Shown: positions 25,997 through 34,750 of the stretch, in pieces
How positions within the stretch are numbered: the stretch's first letter is position 1
How the letters are laid out: the number at the start of each line of letters is the position of its first letter
DNA from: Endozoicomonas sp. G2_2
Lineage (GTDB): Bacteria > Pseudomonadota > Gammaproteobacteria > Nevskiales > Salinisphaeraceae
Length of the DNA: 64,000 nt
Direction: 5' to 3'
Assembly: GCF_017744135.1 (NCBI RefSeq)
Contig: NZ_JAGHQU010000007.1
Span: 1-64,000 of the forward strand
Translations under genes and position numbers: made by a program
Notes under the pieces: generated by a model
What the model was told of the DNA's origin: nothing
Databases searched by the model: none
Seen by the model: the letters and a program-made list of their open reading frames with translations, nothing else

Positions 25997-26005
25997 GTAA
26001 TCAAG

Positions 26006-26638
26006 TCAGCGCTTGCAACCCGCCGGTAGTGCCAGCGACCGCCATTCGCCGCTGGCGAGCGAGCCCAGCGTCCAGTCGCCGATACGCATTCGAACCAGGC
26101 GCAGCGTCGGCAAATCGACCGCCGCGGTCATGCGCCTTACCTGGCGGTTACGCCCTTCGCGGATGGTGATCTCGAGCCACGTGGTCGGCACGTTCTTGCG
26201 ATAACGCACCGGTGGGTGGCGCGGCCAGAGATCGGGCTCGGTGATGATCTCGACATCCGCCGGCTGGGTAGGGCCGTCCTTGAGCGTGGGGCCCGCGCGC
26301 AGGGCGTCGATCTGCTCGGCGCTCGCCTCGCCGTCCACCTGCGCCCAGTAGGTCTTGGGCATCTTGTGCTTCGGGTCGGTGATCCACGACTGCAGGCGGC
26401 CGTCGTTGGTCAGCAGCAGCAACCCCTCGCTATCGCGGTCGAGCCGGCCGGCGGGGTAGACGCCCGGCACGTCGATATAGCCGGCCAGCGTCGCGCGCTG
26501 GTCCGCATCGGTGAACTGGGTGAGCACGCGAAAGGGCTTGTTGAAGGCGAGCAGCCGCGGCGTCTCGGGTCTCGCCGCGGGCTTGCGGCGGGGTTTCGGG
26601 CGCCGTGGCGGGCATTTTTTCGGTGGCCGTCGGCTCAT
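26006..26638 (-). CDS. rluE: 23S rRNA pseudouridine synthase RluE
   Basis: A 210-residue RsuA-family pseudouridine synthase. After a basic disordered leader (residues 1-27) the core starts LLAFNKPFRVLTQFTD, a RluE hallmark. The catalytic Asp67 is in the signature GRLDRDSEGLLLLTNDG, and the family block REGRNRQVRRMTAAV closes the core. The family member in E. coli modifies U2457 of 23S rRNA. The ATG at 26638 follows the stop of the next gene upstream by 15 bases, suggesting a shared transcript. Confidence 0.9.
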   Translation of the reverse strand: MSRRPPKKCPPRRPKPRRKPAARPETPRLLAFNKPFRVLTQFTDADQRATLAGYIDVPGVYPAGRLDRDSEGLLLLTNDGRLQSWITDPKHKMPKTYWAQVDGEASAEQIDALRAGPTLKDGPTQPADVEIITEPDLWPRHPPVRYRKNVPTTWLEITIREGRNRQVRRMTAAVDLPTLRLVRMRIGDWTLGSLASGEWRSLALPAGCKR

Positions 26639-26652
26639 ATGAACCGCGCAGG

Positions 26653-28632
26653 CTACCAGTCCTTCGCCCAACTCGACCGGCCCAGCTCGATGATGCGCGC
26701 GATCTCGTCGTCCGGTACGCAGTCGGCGTTGCCGCGTTCGAGCGGGTCGTAGTGGAACACGAACAGCCGCGATGCGAATTCGGCGATCGGCAGCGATGCC
26801 TCGCCGGGAATCTCGCCGTGGCCTTCGGTGGCGGTGACGATGCCCTGGCCCCAGTCCTGGCCGCTGTCGTTGTTGGGGTTGTAGAAATACACGCGCATCT
26901 CGTTGTCGGGGTCGAGCCCGACCCGCAGGATGCTGATCGCATGCCGGCCCACATAGCGCGCGGCGCTGTCCGTCACGGCGATACCGGCCGGCTGGGAATG
27001 GATCACCGGCATGTTGTCGTTGTAGTAGGGGTGATAGCAGGCATAGAAATGCCGCACGAAACCGGCGTAGTCGTCGATCTCGCCCGATTCGGGATCTGCG
27101 ATCACGCGAAAGCCCTGGCCGACCCACCAGCCGTAGAATTCGGGGTTGATCCAGCGGTGCAGGTCGTCGTCGCGCTCGCCGCACAGCCGGCCCATCTCGA
27201 TATAGATTCGGTCCAGATGCGGCACGAGCACGAGCGAGACCGGGTCCACGTCGAGCGGACGCTCCTTGGCCAGTCCCGCTTCCAGGCCCTTGGAAGAGAC
27301 GCGCTCGCCCTCGAAGCGGGTGAGCACCTCGTCGTCACGCGCGGCCCAGGCCACGAGTTGGAGCAGGTAGTCCGGGTCGTTGTCGGCCCACATCGACAGG
27401 CCGATCACGGACTGGCAGGTCGGGTTGTTGCCCTGGCCAACGCCCAGCGGCTGGCCGAGCAGACCGAGCACACCCGCGAGCAGAAATACCCGCGGCGGCT
27501 GGGCGTCGCCAAAGACTTCGCGCAGGTTTGCGGCGGTTTCGGCCGACAGCGACAGGCGGATCTGACGCCACAGGCCGGCCGCCACCGGCGTCGAGAACAG
27601 CACGCCGCGTTCGAGCAACAGCGCGAGGCCGTAGATGGCCTGGCAGGTCTCCACGAACACCGCCTCGTCGATCAGCGTATGAATGAGCTCGCGGTAGCAC
27701 AGAAGGGCGTCGCGGCCGGTGGGGCTCAGGCCCAGCGCGACCGGAATCAGCGCATCGCCGCCGCCCTGGGGAATGGCGCGCAGGTGACGCAGAAACACGG
27801 CGTGATAGACCGACACCAGGCCGGTGTCGTGCATGGCGTCGGCGAAGCCGTGGGCGTCGGCCTTGAGTTCGTCGCGATCCATCTCGACCAGCCGTTCGGC
27901 ATAGACCGCAAGCCCCGGATCTTCCGCGCAGCCCGGCGCCGGCGCGAACAGCGATTCGACCAGCCGCTTGGCGTCGTCGTTGTCGGCCGCGGCGGCCAGT
28001 TCCGGATCGTAGAGACAGGTCGCGATCTGGATCACCATCTGGCGCGCATCGTCGACCTGGATCGGGCGCTGGGCGAGGATGCGCCACACCTCGTTCACCA
28101 GGCTGTCGAGAATGCTCTCGTAGCCCATGTGCGCGAGCTGGTACTGATAGAGCGCCTGCACGGCGCGACCGAGGTCGTGCTCGCGTTCGCGGTCCGCCTC
28201 GCTGAGCGAACCGGCAAGCAGGTCCAGATTCAGCGCCATCACCTGGGTAAGAAAATTGCGGGCGCGCTCGGCGGTGATGCCGGGGTGGAAGTATTCGCCC
28301 TTGGCCACGGCCAGCAGGCGCAGTTCGCTCAAGGCCTCGATCGCGGTAGTCGCACGATCGGCCTGGCGCAGCGACCGTACGGCTAGTGCCGGCTGCAGGA
28401 TGTTCGGCCGGCCCCAGTCGCTGTGCGCGAACACGCCCGCGGACTCGATTTCGGCCACGCGCGCATACAGCGCCGGCGCGCCGCCGTTCAGGGCAAGCAT
28501 GGCGGCGGCGCATTCCAGCGCGTCGATCTTGGCGGGCTTGCGTGCCTTCTTGTCCGCGATCGCCGCCAGCTTTGCCAGACCGGCATCGAAGCGGGCGGCC
28601 AGTGCGGCGAGGGTTTCGGTGTGTTGGGTCAT
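26653..28632 (-). CDS. Large conserved protein with papain-like Cys-His-Asn pattern
   Basis: A 659-residue soluble protein with no signal or membrane segment. Residues 1-380 look all-helical with repeated acidic stretches. The C-terminal third holds a pattern like papain-fold enzymes: Cys406 at the start of a helix in GNNPTCQSVIGLSMW, His564 in GRHAISILRVG leading into a strand, and Asn585 in VYFYNPNNDSGQDWG, comparable to the calpain/papain order Cys...His...Asn-Pro. I do not recognise a named family. It ends close to rluE. Proteolytic, transglutaminase-like or inactive roles are all open; the triad is inference from motif spacing only. Confidence 0.65.
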   Translation of the reverse strand: MTQHTETLAALAARFDAGLAKLAAIADKKARKPAKIDALECAAAMLALNGGAPALYARVAEIESAGVFAHSDWGRPNILQPALAVRSLRQADRATTAIEALSELRLLAVAKGEYFHPGITAERARNFLTQVMALNLDLLAGSLSEADREREHDLGRAVQALYQYQLAHMGYESILDSLVNEVWRILAQRPIQVDDARQMVIQIATCLYDPELAAAADNDDAKRLVESLFAPAPGCAEDPGLAVYAERLVEMDRDELKADAHGFADAMHDTGLVSVYHAVFLRHLRAIPQGGGDALIPVALGLSPTGRDALLCYRELIHTLIDEAVFVETCQAIYGLALLLERGVLFSTPVAAGLWRQIRLSLSAETAANLREVFGDAQPPRVFLLAGVLGLLGQPLGVGQGNNPTCQSVIGLSMWADNDPDYLLQLVAWAARDDEVLTRFEGERVSSKGLEAGLAKERPLDVDPVSLVLVPHLDRIYIEMGRLCGERDDDLHRWINPEFYGWWVGQGFRVIADPESGEIDDYAGFVRHFYACYHPYYNDNMPVIHSQPAGIAVTDSAARYVGRHAISILRVGLDPDNEMRVYFYNPNNDSGQDWGQGIVTATEGHGEIPGEASLPIAEFASRLFVFHYDPLERGNADCVPDDEIARIIELGRSSWAKDW

Positions 28633-29081
28633 GTCGGGTCCGTTGACGAAAACCGGGCGGTGCCCCCGCCTGTCTGGGCCGCATTGACGCACTTATCGGC
28701 GTCGAAGACCAGCCGTAATCCTCGTGATGACAACCGCGCGCGCCACAGGCAGCGCATGCGCCGCGACGATGCGCTAGGGTGGGGCTGAAAGACCGTGGAC
28801 GCGCTCGTGACGCGGTTAGAGGCACCCGTCTGCGGCGCGATACGTTCGGCTGTCGCGGTGTGTCGCGGCAGGGCGATGCGGACCGTGCTGCGGCTGCGGT
28901 TTTTCATCGCCCATACGGCAGAGCATGGGCAATTGCCTGTAAAACACAGAAAAATTAGACGTGAAACGGCATTTCAATTGAGGCATGATCCCTCGCATCC
29001 GGATTCGCCGGATGGCAGGCGCGCAACGCGGGCAAAAAAGCGGGCGCCGTCTGCTTAGCGACATTAACGGAGGAGATTCCG
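28633..29081. other. Intergenic region with TRAP operon leader
   Basis: A 449-base non-coding stretch between the divergent 659-residue-protein gene and the TRAP operon. The half nearest the TRAP genes is AT-rich around 28935-28985 and carries a TGAAA/TTTCA palindrome (listed separately). No small gene with a credible start is visible. GGAGGAG immediately precedes the TRAP start. Confidence 0.5.
28962..28976. promoter_or_regulatory. KdgR/IclR-like palindromic operator candidate
   Basis: TGAAA-CGGCA-TTTCA is a perfect 5-bp palindrome around a five-base centre in the AT-rich leader, 106 bases before the TRAP substrate-binding gene. It fits the remembered KdgR box (TRAAAYRNYRTTTYA). No IclR-family regulator is in the window, so assignment is by motif only. 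Confidence 0.35.
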
Positions 29082-30131
29082 ATGGCTTCGACCACTCTCA
29101 CACGCGGTCTGCTGGCCGGCGCCACCGCGCTTGCCCTGACCGTCTTCCTTGCCCCGGGCACCGCCCTGGCGCAGAAGAGCACCACCTGGCGCGTGCAGTC
29201 GCACTGGCCCAGCTCCAGCAGCTCGTACGAGGACAGCCTCGTACGCATCAAGAACGTCATCGAAGAGCGCACCGATGGCCGCGTGAAGCTCAAGCTCTAC
29301 CCGGCAGGCGCGCTGTTCAAGGCGCAACAGACGTTCGACGCGGTCAAGCGCGGCACCATTCAGATGGGCACCATCGCGCCGGCCTACGCACAGAACCAGA
29401 TGAGCCTCGCGGGTATCGCATCGGGTCTGCCGTTCGCCTTCCGCAACGTGTGGGAAGTCGCGTACTTCCACAAGGGCCTCGGCTTCGAGGACATGCTGCG
29501 TGAAGAAGCCGCCGAGGAAGGCGTCTACTGGTCGACCGACAAGGTCTACCCGACCGAAATGGTCGTCGATCGCCCGATCGAGAGCATGGAGGACTTCGAG
29601 GGTCTGAAGATCCGTTCCTCCGGCGCGCTACAGACCTTCCTAACCGAAGCCGGTGCTTCCGCCAGCTACATCCCGGGCGGCGAGCTCTACACGGCGCTGT
29701 CCAGCGGCGTGGTCGACGGCGCGCACTGGGGCGCGGCGCAGGGCGCGGCCAGCATGAGCCTGTACGAGGTGGCCGAGTACCACGTCAAGCCGGCGCTCAA
29801 TATCGCGGGCACGGACGTGTTCATCATCAACCAGAAGGCGCTCGACAAGCTCTCGCCCGAAGACGCCAAGACGGTCAAGGACGCGCTCAACGAGCAGTTC
29901 TGGGTGCGCACCAACGAGTATCTCTACAAGGAGCAGCTCGCACTCGCCAACGCCATGGCCGAGCAGGACGTCAAGATCACGACGCTGCCGGAAGACGTGC
30001 AGAACCAGCTCACCGAGGTGGCACAGAAATCCTGGGCCGAGCAGGGCGAGCGCAGCGACAAGGCCGCCGAGGCGCTGGACAAGCTCAAGTCCATGCTGAC
30101 CCGGCTGGGCTATATCGACGAAAACGCCTGA
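29082..30131 (+). CDS. dctP: TRAP transporter substrate-binding protein DctP
   Basis: A 349-residue periplasmic solute receptor with a Sec signal ending ALA near residue 30. Family marks are VRIKNVIEERTDGRVKLKLYPAGALF, GTIQMGTIAPAYA near 91, the LKIRSSG segment at about 178-184 bearing the conserved carboxylate-binding Arg, and GGELYTALSSGVVDGAHWG near 201. The ligand is likely an organic acid or uronate, but the subtype cannot be fixed. A GGAGGAG RBS and an attenuator-like hairpin before dctQ imply higher expression than the membrane genes. Confidence 0.93.
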   Translation: MASTTLTRGLLAGATALALTVFLAPGTALAQKSTTWRVQSHWPSSSSSYEDSLVRIKNVIEERTDGRVKLKLYPAGALFKAQQTFDAVKRGTIQMGTIAPAYAQNQMSLAGIASGLPFAFRNVWEVAYFHKGLGFEDMLREEAAEEGVYWSTDKVYPTEMVVDRPIESMEDFEGLKIRSSGALQTFLTEAGASASYIPGGELYTALSSGVVDGAHWGAAQGAASMSLYEVAEYHVKPALNIAGTDVFIINQKALDKLSPEDAKTVKDALNEQFWVRTNEYLYKEQLALANAMAEQDVKITTLPEDVQNQLTEVAQKSWAEQGERSDKAAEALDKLKSMLTRLGYIDENA

Positions 30132-30153
30132 ACCTCGTCTCGTCATGACCACC

Positions 30154-30190
30154 GCCCCGGTGGCCCTCGCGGCCATCGGGGCGGCTTTTT
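30154..30190 (+). terminator. Attenuator-like terminator between dctP and dctQ
   Basis: A 12-bp GCCCCGGTGGCC/GGCCATCGGGGC stem (one G-U) with a CTCGC loop is followed after three bases by five T. It lies between dctP and dctQ, so partial termination would give excess binding protein over permease, a common arrangement in TRAP and ABC operons. Confidence 0.8.
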
Positions 30191-30205
30191 CTGCGGGAGT
30201 CGCCT

Positions 30206-30748
30206 ATGCGCCTGCTCAACGGTTTCATCAATGGCATCACCCGGCTCAACGACTGGATCGGTCGGGCGGTGGCATTGCTCATCTTCGTCATGTTCGCCGT
30301 GCTGCTGCTCGGCGTGATCTACCGCTATGCGCTGGATGCGCCGCGCGTCTGGACGACCGAACTCACCCAGTTCGTGTTCGGCTTCTATGCGGTCATGTCC
30401 GGCGGCTATGTCATGGCCCATCGCGGCCATGTGAACGTGGACCTGCTCTACAGCTCGCTGGCGCCGCGTGTGCGCGCGACGCTCGATGTGCTCACGTCGT
30501 CGCTGTTCTTCCTGTTCACGATCACGCTGCTCTACTACGGCGGCATCATCGCCTGGGAATCGGTCGACAGCATGGAGACGTCCTACTCGGCGTGGAATCC
30601 GCCGGTATGGCCGTTCAAGATCGCGATCCCGGTGGCCGCCGCGCTGCTGCTGCTGCAGGGCATCGCCAAGCTGGTCGAGGACATCGCGATCGCCGTGGGT
30701 GCTATCGACGCCCCCCGGTCCGCGGCTGACAAGGGAGAAGCGGCATGA
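30206..30748 (+). CDS. dctQ: TRAP transporter small permease DctQ
   Basis: A 180-residue four-helix membrane subunit. Hydrophobic segments lie near residues 20-42, 55-72, 92-113 and 133-155; the VIYRYALDAPRVWTTELTQFVFGFYAVMSGGYVMAHRGHVNVDLLY region split across 38-80 is the DctQ hallmark. It forms the permease with DctM. The stop overlaps the dctM ATG by four bases (ATGA), so the two are translationally coupled. Confidence 0.92.
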   Translation: MRLLNGFINGITRLNDWIGRAVALLIFVMFAVLLLGVIYRYALDAPRVWTTELTQFVFGFYAVMSGGYVMAHRGHVNVDLLYSSLAPRVRATLDVLTSSLFFLFTITLLYYGGIIAWESVDSMETSYSAWNPPVWPFKIAIPVAAALLLLQGIAKLVEDIAIAVGAIDAPRSAADKGEAA

Positions 30749-32055
30749 GCATCGAACTCACGACGCTGCTGTTCTTCGGCGCGCTGCTGTTCTTCCTCGT
30801 CCTCGGCCTGCCGCTGACGTTCGTGCTCGGCGGCGTGTCGGTAGTGTTCCTCTACTTCACCTGGGGGATCGATTCCTTCTACCTCGTCGCCTCGCAGATC
30901 TGGGGCACGATGGAGAGCTTCACCCTCGTCGCCATTCCGCTGTTCGTGTTCATGGCCATGATCCTGGAGCGCACCGGCGTGGCCAATTCGCTCTACCGCA
31001 TGATGTATCTGTGGTGGGGCGGCACCCGTGGCGGCCTGGCGATCGGCACGGTGTTCATCTGTGCCGTATTCGCGGCCATGTGCGGCATCAGCGGCGCGGC
31101 GGTGGTGGCTATGGGCACGATCGCGCTGCCGTCCATGCTCGAACGCGGCTACGACAAGCACATGGCGCTGGGCGCCATCAATATCGGCGGCGGGCTGGGC
31201 ATTCTCATTCCGCCCAGCATCATTATGATCCTCTACTCGCTGATCACCGGCGTGTCGGTGGGTCAGATGTTCGCGGCCGGCATCCTGCCGGGCATCCTGC
31301 TGGTGGTTCTGGTGGCGATCTACGTGCTGGTGCGCTGCTATTTCCAGCCGCATCTCGCGCCGGCGCTGCCGCCGGAAGAGCGGGGCGACTGGCCGGAGAA
31401 ATTCCGCGCCCTCGGTGCCGTGCTGTTGCCGATCATGATCGTGGTGATGGTGCTCGGTTCCATCATGCTGGGCGTGACCACGCCCACGGAAGCCGCGGCC
31501 ATGGGCGTGCTCGGCGCGCTGATCTCGGCCGCCGTGTATCGCAAGTTCTCCTGGACGCTGATCAAGGAAGCCAGCCTGCGCACCTTCTCGCTGACCGGCA
31601 TGATCATGTGGATCCTGTTCGCGGCTCACGCCTTTAGCGCGGCGTATCAGAGCATGGACGCACAGGCCATGATCGAAGGCTGGATGCAGGCGATTCCGGG
31701 CGGGCCCTGGGGCACGATCATCGCCATGCAGATCATCCTGTTCCTGATGGCCATGGTGCTCGACCCGGTCGGCATCATGCTGATCACGCTGCCGGTGTTC
31801 ATGCCGATCGTCGAAAGCCTCGGCTTCGACCCGATCTGGTTCGGCATCCTGTTCGTGATCAACATGGAAATTGGCTACATGACGCCGCCGTTCGGCTTCA
31901 ACCTGTTCTATCTCAAGGGCGTGGTTCCGCCCTCGATCACGATGCAGGATATCTACCGTTCGGTGCTGCCCTACGTGCTCGTGGGCATCGTGGGGCTGGC
32001 GATCATCATGATCTTCCCGCAGATCGCCACCTGGCTGCCGGGCTACGTGTTCTAG
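30745..32055 (+). CDS. dctM: TRAP transporter large permease DctM
   Basis: A 436-residue membrane subunit with about twelve hydrophobic segments, carrying out Na+-coupled substrate transport. Typical blocks are LVAIPLFVFMAMILERTG near 75-91, CGISGAAVVAMGTIALPSMLERGYDK near 113-138, GGGLGILIPPSIIMILYSLITG near 148-169 and YMTPPFGFNLFYLKGV near 374. It completes a classical dctP-dctQ-dctM operon. A long GC-rich hairpin lies just after the stop. Confidence 0.94.
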   Translation: MSIELTTLLFFGALLFFLVLGLPLTFVLGGVSVVFLYFTWGIDSFYLVASQIWGTMESFTLVAIPLFVFMAMILERTGVANSLYRMMYLWWGGTRGGLAIGTVFICAVFAAMCGISGAAVVAMGTIALPSMLERGYDKHMALGAINIGGGLGILIPPSIIMILYSLITGVSVGQMFAAGILPGILLVVLVAIYVLVRCYFQPHLAPALPPEERGDWPEKFRALGAVLLPIMIVVMVLGSIMLGVTTPTEAAAMGVLGALISAAVYRKFSWTLIKEASLRTFSLTGMIMWILFAAHAFSAAYQSMDAQAMIEGWMQAIPGGPWGTIIAMQIILFLMAMVLDPVGIMLITLPVFMPIVESLGFDPIWFGILFVINMEIGYMTPPFGFNLFYLKGVVPPSITMQDIYRSVLPYVLVGIVGLAIIMIFPQIATWLPGYVF

Positions 32056-32072
32056 TCACGTCGCGTTGGATG

Positions 32073-32102
32073 CGCTGCCCGTCGCCGCTGCGGCGGGCAG
32101 CG
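32073..32102 (+). repeat. Strong GC hairpin after dctM
   Basis: CGCTGCC/GGCAGCG encloses CGCCGC/GCGGCG, making a long near-perfect stem 17 bases past the dctM stop. No T-run follows, so it may stabilise the 3' end or act with Rho rather than as an intrinsic terminator. Confidence 0.55.
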
Positions 32103-32168
32103 TGCCGATCATCGGTAACGGGCCGCCCGGCGTATGTTCGAGTTCCGTACGTACGTTAAGGGGATTCC

Positions 32169-33371
32169 ATGACTCGTCACCGTTTCGCCACGCGGCCTGC
32201 GCACACGCTTTTAGCGGCCGCGCTCGCCATGCCGCTCGCTGCTGTCGCCGCACCGGGCGATGGGCCCGAAGTCCAGGCCAGCGACGGCACGGCGCTCACC
32301 GCCGAAACCGTCGCGCGTTTCAACCATCCGTGGGCCATGACCTTTCTGCCCGACGGCACCATGCTGGTCACCGAGAAACGCGGCCAGCTCCTGCATGTCG
32401 ACCGCGACGGGGCCAAGACCGAGGTCGGCAATCTGTTCGATGTGGCTTACGGCGGCCAGGGCGGCCTGGGTGATGTCATTCTCGACCCGGATTTCGCCGA
32501 GAACCGGCATATCTACCTGTCCTATGTCGAATCGCTGGACGACGGCGCCACCCGCGGGGCCACGGTCGTGCGCGCGCGGCTGGCCATGAACGACGGCAAG
32601 CCGGCGCTGGAAGACATCACGCGGCTATGGCGCCAACAGCCCTACCGCGCCGGCCGCGGGCATTTCTCGCACCGCCTGGCCTTCGCGCCCGACAACGCGA
32701 CGCACGCTGGCGATCTGTTCATCACCTCCGGCGAGCGCCAGAAACAGACGCCCGCACAGGCCATGGACACCAACCTGGGCAAGATCATTCGCCTGGAAGC
32801 CGACGGCAGCGTGCCGCCGGACAACCCCTTCACCCGCGAGGGCGAACTTGCCCGCGAGTTCTACAGCATCGGCCACCGCAACATGCTCGGCATCGCCTTC
32901 GATGCCGACGGCGCGCTCTGGACGCATGAAATGGGTCCGGCCCACGGCGACGAACTCAACAGGATCGAAGCCGGCGACAACTACGGCTGGCCCGTTGTCT
33001 CCGAAGGCGACAACTACAGCGGCGTTGCCATTCCGGATCACGCCACCCGCGACGAATTCAACGCGCCTGAAGTCGCCTGGGTGCCGTCGATCGGCCCGGC
33101 GGGCTTCGTGATCTATAACGGCGATCTGTTCGAGGGCTGGCAGGGCGATGGCTTCATCGGCGGCCTGGTCGCCAAGGCCATCGTACGCGTCACGCTCGAC
33201 GGCGACGATAGCAAGGAAGTCGCCCGCTACAGCTGGGGGGAACGCATTCGCGAACTCGAGCAGGGCCCGGACGGCGCGCTCTGGGTGCTCGAGGACAAGG
33301 CGAAGGGCGCAAGCGACGACAGCATGGCAGCCCGGCTCATCCGGCTCACGCCGGCGGCCCGCGAAGGCTAG
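32169..33371 (+). CDS. PQQ-dependent aldose sugar dehydrogenase (YliI/Asd-like)
   Basis: A 400-residue periplasmic beta-propeller of the soluble glucose/sorbosone dehydrogenase family, with a Sec signal ending AVAA near residue 28. Diagnostic sequences are [22 protein letters not shown] (about 53-74), [33 protein letters not shown] with the catalytic His region, [23 protein letters not shown], and [16 protein letters not shown]. It oxidises aldoses using PQQ and passes electrons to a quinone or cytochrome. AAGGGG precedes the ATG. It lies downstream of the TRAP genes but probably has its own promoter. Confidence 0.9.
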   Translation: MTRHRFATRPAHTLLAAALAMPLAAVAAPGDGPEVQASDGTALTAETVARFNHPWAMTFLPDGTMLVTEKRGQLLHVDRDGAKTEVGNLFDVAYGGQGGLGDVILDPDFAENRHIYLSYVESLDDGATRGATVVRARLAMNDGKPALEDITRLWRQQPYRAGRGHFSHRLAFAPDNATHAGDLFITSGERQKQTPAQAMDTNLGKIIRLEADGSVPPDNPFTREGELAREFYSIGHRNMLGIAFDADGALWTHEMGPAHGDELNRIEAGDNYGWPVVSEGDNYSGVAIPDHATRDEFNAPEVAWVPSIGPAGFVIYNGDLFEGWQGDGFIGGLVAKAIVRVTLDGDDSKEVARYSWGERIRELEQGPDGALWVLEDKAKGASDDSMAARLIRLTPAAREG

Positions 33372-33416
33372 GCGTCGCGGCGTGGGCGTTCAGACAGACG
33401 CCCACCCACAACGCAT

Positions 33417-33460
33417 CGCGGCCGGCGCAGCGATCAATTCGCCGCGCCGGCCGCGTTTTT
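33417..33460 (+). terminator. Rho-independent terminator after sugar dehydrogenase
   Basis: A perfect 12-bp CGCGGCCGGCGC/GCGCCGGCCGCG stem with a 15-base loop is followed by five T. A second perfect 8-bp hairpin without a T-run (GTGGGCGT/ACGCCCAC, 33382-33405) lies just upstream. Confidence 0.9.
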
Positions 33461-33473
33461 CAGGCGTTCTCGT

Positions 33474-33983
33474 TCAGGCGCTTTCGTTGCGGCGCGGCAG
33501 CTGCCAGTCGCGGCGCACGAAATGGCAGGTATAGCCGCTCGGGAATTTCTCCAGATAATCCTGGTGTTCCGGCTCGGCCTCCCAGAAGTCGCCGGCCGGT
33601 TCGACCTCGGTCACCACCTTGCCGGGCCAGATGCCGGAGGCATCCACGTCCGCGATCGTATCCTCGGCCACGGCCTTCTGCGCGTCGTTCGTGTAGTAGA
33701 TCGCCGAGCGATAGCTGCGCCCCACGTCGTTGCCCTGGCGGTTCTTCGTGGTCGGATCGTGGATCTGGAAGAAGAACTCCAGCAGTTCCCGGTAGCTGAT
33801 CGTATCCGGGTCGAACACGATCTCGATCGCCTCGGCGTGATCGCCGTGGTTGCGATAGGTGGCGTTCGGCACGTCGCCACCGGAATAGCCCACGCGGGTC
33901 GAAACCACGCCGTCGTAGCGGCGAATCAGGTCCTGCATGCCCCAGAAACAGCCGCCTGCAAGGATTGCCTTTTCGGTCGCCAT
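33474..33983 (-). CDS. msrA: Peptide methionine-S-sulfoxide reductase MsrA
   Basis: A 169-residue MsrA. The catalytic Cys12 is in GGCFWGMQ, followed by [25 protein letters not shown] (about 32-56) and [28 protein letters not shown] second Cys near the end (YTCHF) may resolve the disulfide. It repairs free or protein-bound Met-S-oxide in the cytosol. Its ATG shares the A of the msrB TGA, so the two Msr enzymes with opposite stereospecificity are coupled. Confidence 0.96.
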   Translation of the reverse strand: MATEKAILAGGCFWGMQDLIRRYDGVVSTRVGYSGGDVPNATYRNHGDHAEAIEIVFDPDTISYRELLEFFFQIHDPTTKNRQGNDVGRSYRSAIYYTNDAQKAVAEDTIADVDASGIWPGKVVTEVEPAGDFWEAEPEHQDYLEKFPSGYTCHFVRRDWQLPRRNESA

Positions 33984-34429
33984 CAGATGTCCTCCACTTG
34001 ATCGATGAACTCGCCGTAGCCCGCGGCTTCCATCTCGTCTTTCGGGATGAAGCGCAGCGACGCCGAGTTGATGCAGTAACGCAGCCCGCCGCGATCGGCC
34101 GGGCCGTCGGGAAACACATGCCCGAGATGGCTGTCGCCGTGCGTCGAACGCACCTCGGTACGGGTCATGCCGTGCGAGTCGTCACGTAGTTCGTTTACGT
34201 ACGCGGGCTGGATCGGTTTCGTGAAGCTCGGCCAGCCGCAGCCGGATTCGTACTTGTCGCTGGACGCGAACAGCGGTTCGCCCGACACCACGTCCACGTA
34301 GATGCCCGGTTCCTTATTGTTCAGGTATTCGCCGGTGCCCGGCGGCTCCGTGCCGCTTTCCTGGGTTACCCAGTATTGGGTTTGGTCTAGGTTAGAGAGG
34401 GCTTCTTGGGATTTGGTGTAGGTCGGCAT
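33983..34429 (-). CDS. msrB: Peptide methionine-R-sulfoxide reductase MsrB
   Basis: A 148-residue MsrB reducing Met-R-oxide. The catalytic Cys119 is in RYCINSASL and a resolving Cys64 in SGCGWPSF. The two CxxC zinc motifs present in many MsrB proteins are absent: the first site reads [11 protein letters not shown] and the second lacks Cys after [10 protein letters not shown]. It is thus the zinc-free type. It is first in the msrB-msrA operon and borders the AT-richer accessory stretch upstream. Confidence 0.95.
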   Translation of the reverse strand: MPTYTKSQEALSNLDQTQYWVTQESGTEPPGTGEYLNNKEPGIYVDVVSGEPLFASSDKYESGCGWPSFTKPIQPAYVNELRDDSHGMTRTEVRSTHGDSHLGHVFPDGPADRGGLRYCINSASLRFIPKDEMEAAGYGEFIDQVEDI

Positions 34430-34750
34430 GACCGCGCTTCGTTTCGTTTGCGAATAAGTCGAACAATGATGGTTTGCGACGCTAAATCAAGCGCGTGTCT
34501 TGCGCTCCGGGTTCCGCGCGTGGATAAGAGCAGTCAATAGAGGCTCTCACGAACAATGACTGTGCCTGTCCCTTAGATTTATCGGCGTTTGGCCTCGTAG
34601 CTGGCGCTGTCGGAACTGAGAGAAATCGCGCAACCTACGGATTTCTGCACTTCTGATCGCTACACTTAGCACGGGCCTCAGTACTCGCAGGAATCTGTGC
34701 ATCGCGCTAGCTAAGGTCGCATAGTTATTGCAAAGCTTTCTGGGGATGGG
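34430..34750. other. AT-rich intergenic region upstream of FRG gene
   Basis: This 321-base stretch shows a clear fall in GC content against the surrounding chromosome and marks the left edge of an accessory segment. A minus-strand open frame (34547-34783) has no RBS and overlaps the FRG gene start. No repeat, att-like duplication or RNA gene is recognised in it. Confidence 0.5.

Noticed and set aside
30583-31629. 348-residue His/Gln-rich frame opposite dctQM
   Set aside because: Antisense shadow of the TRAP permease genes.
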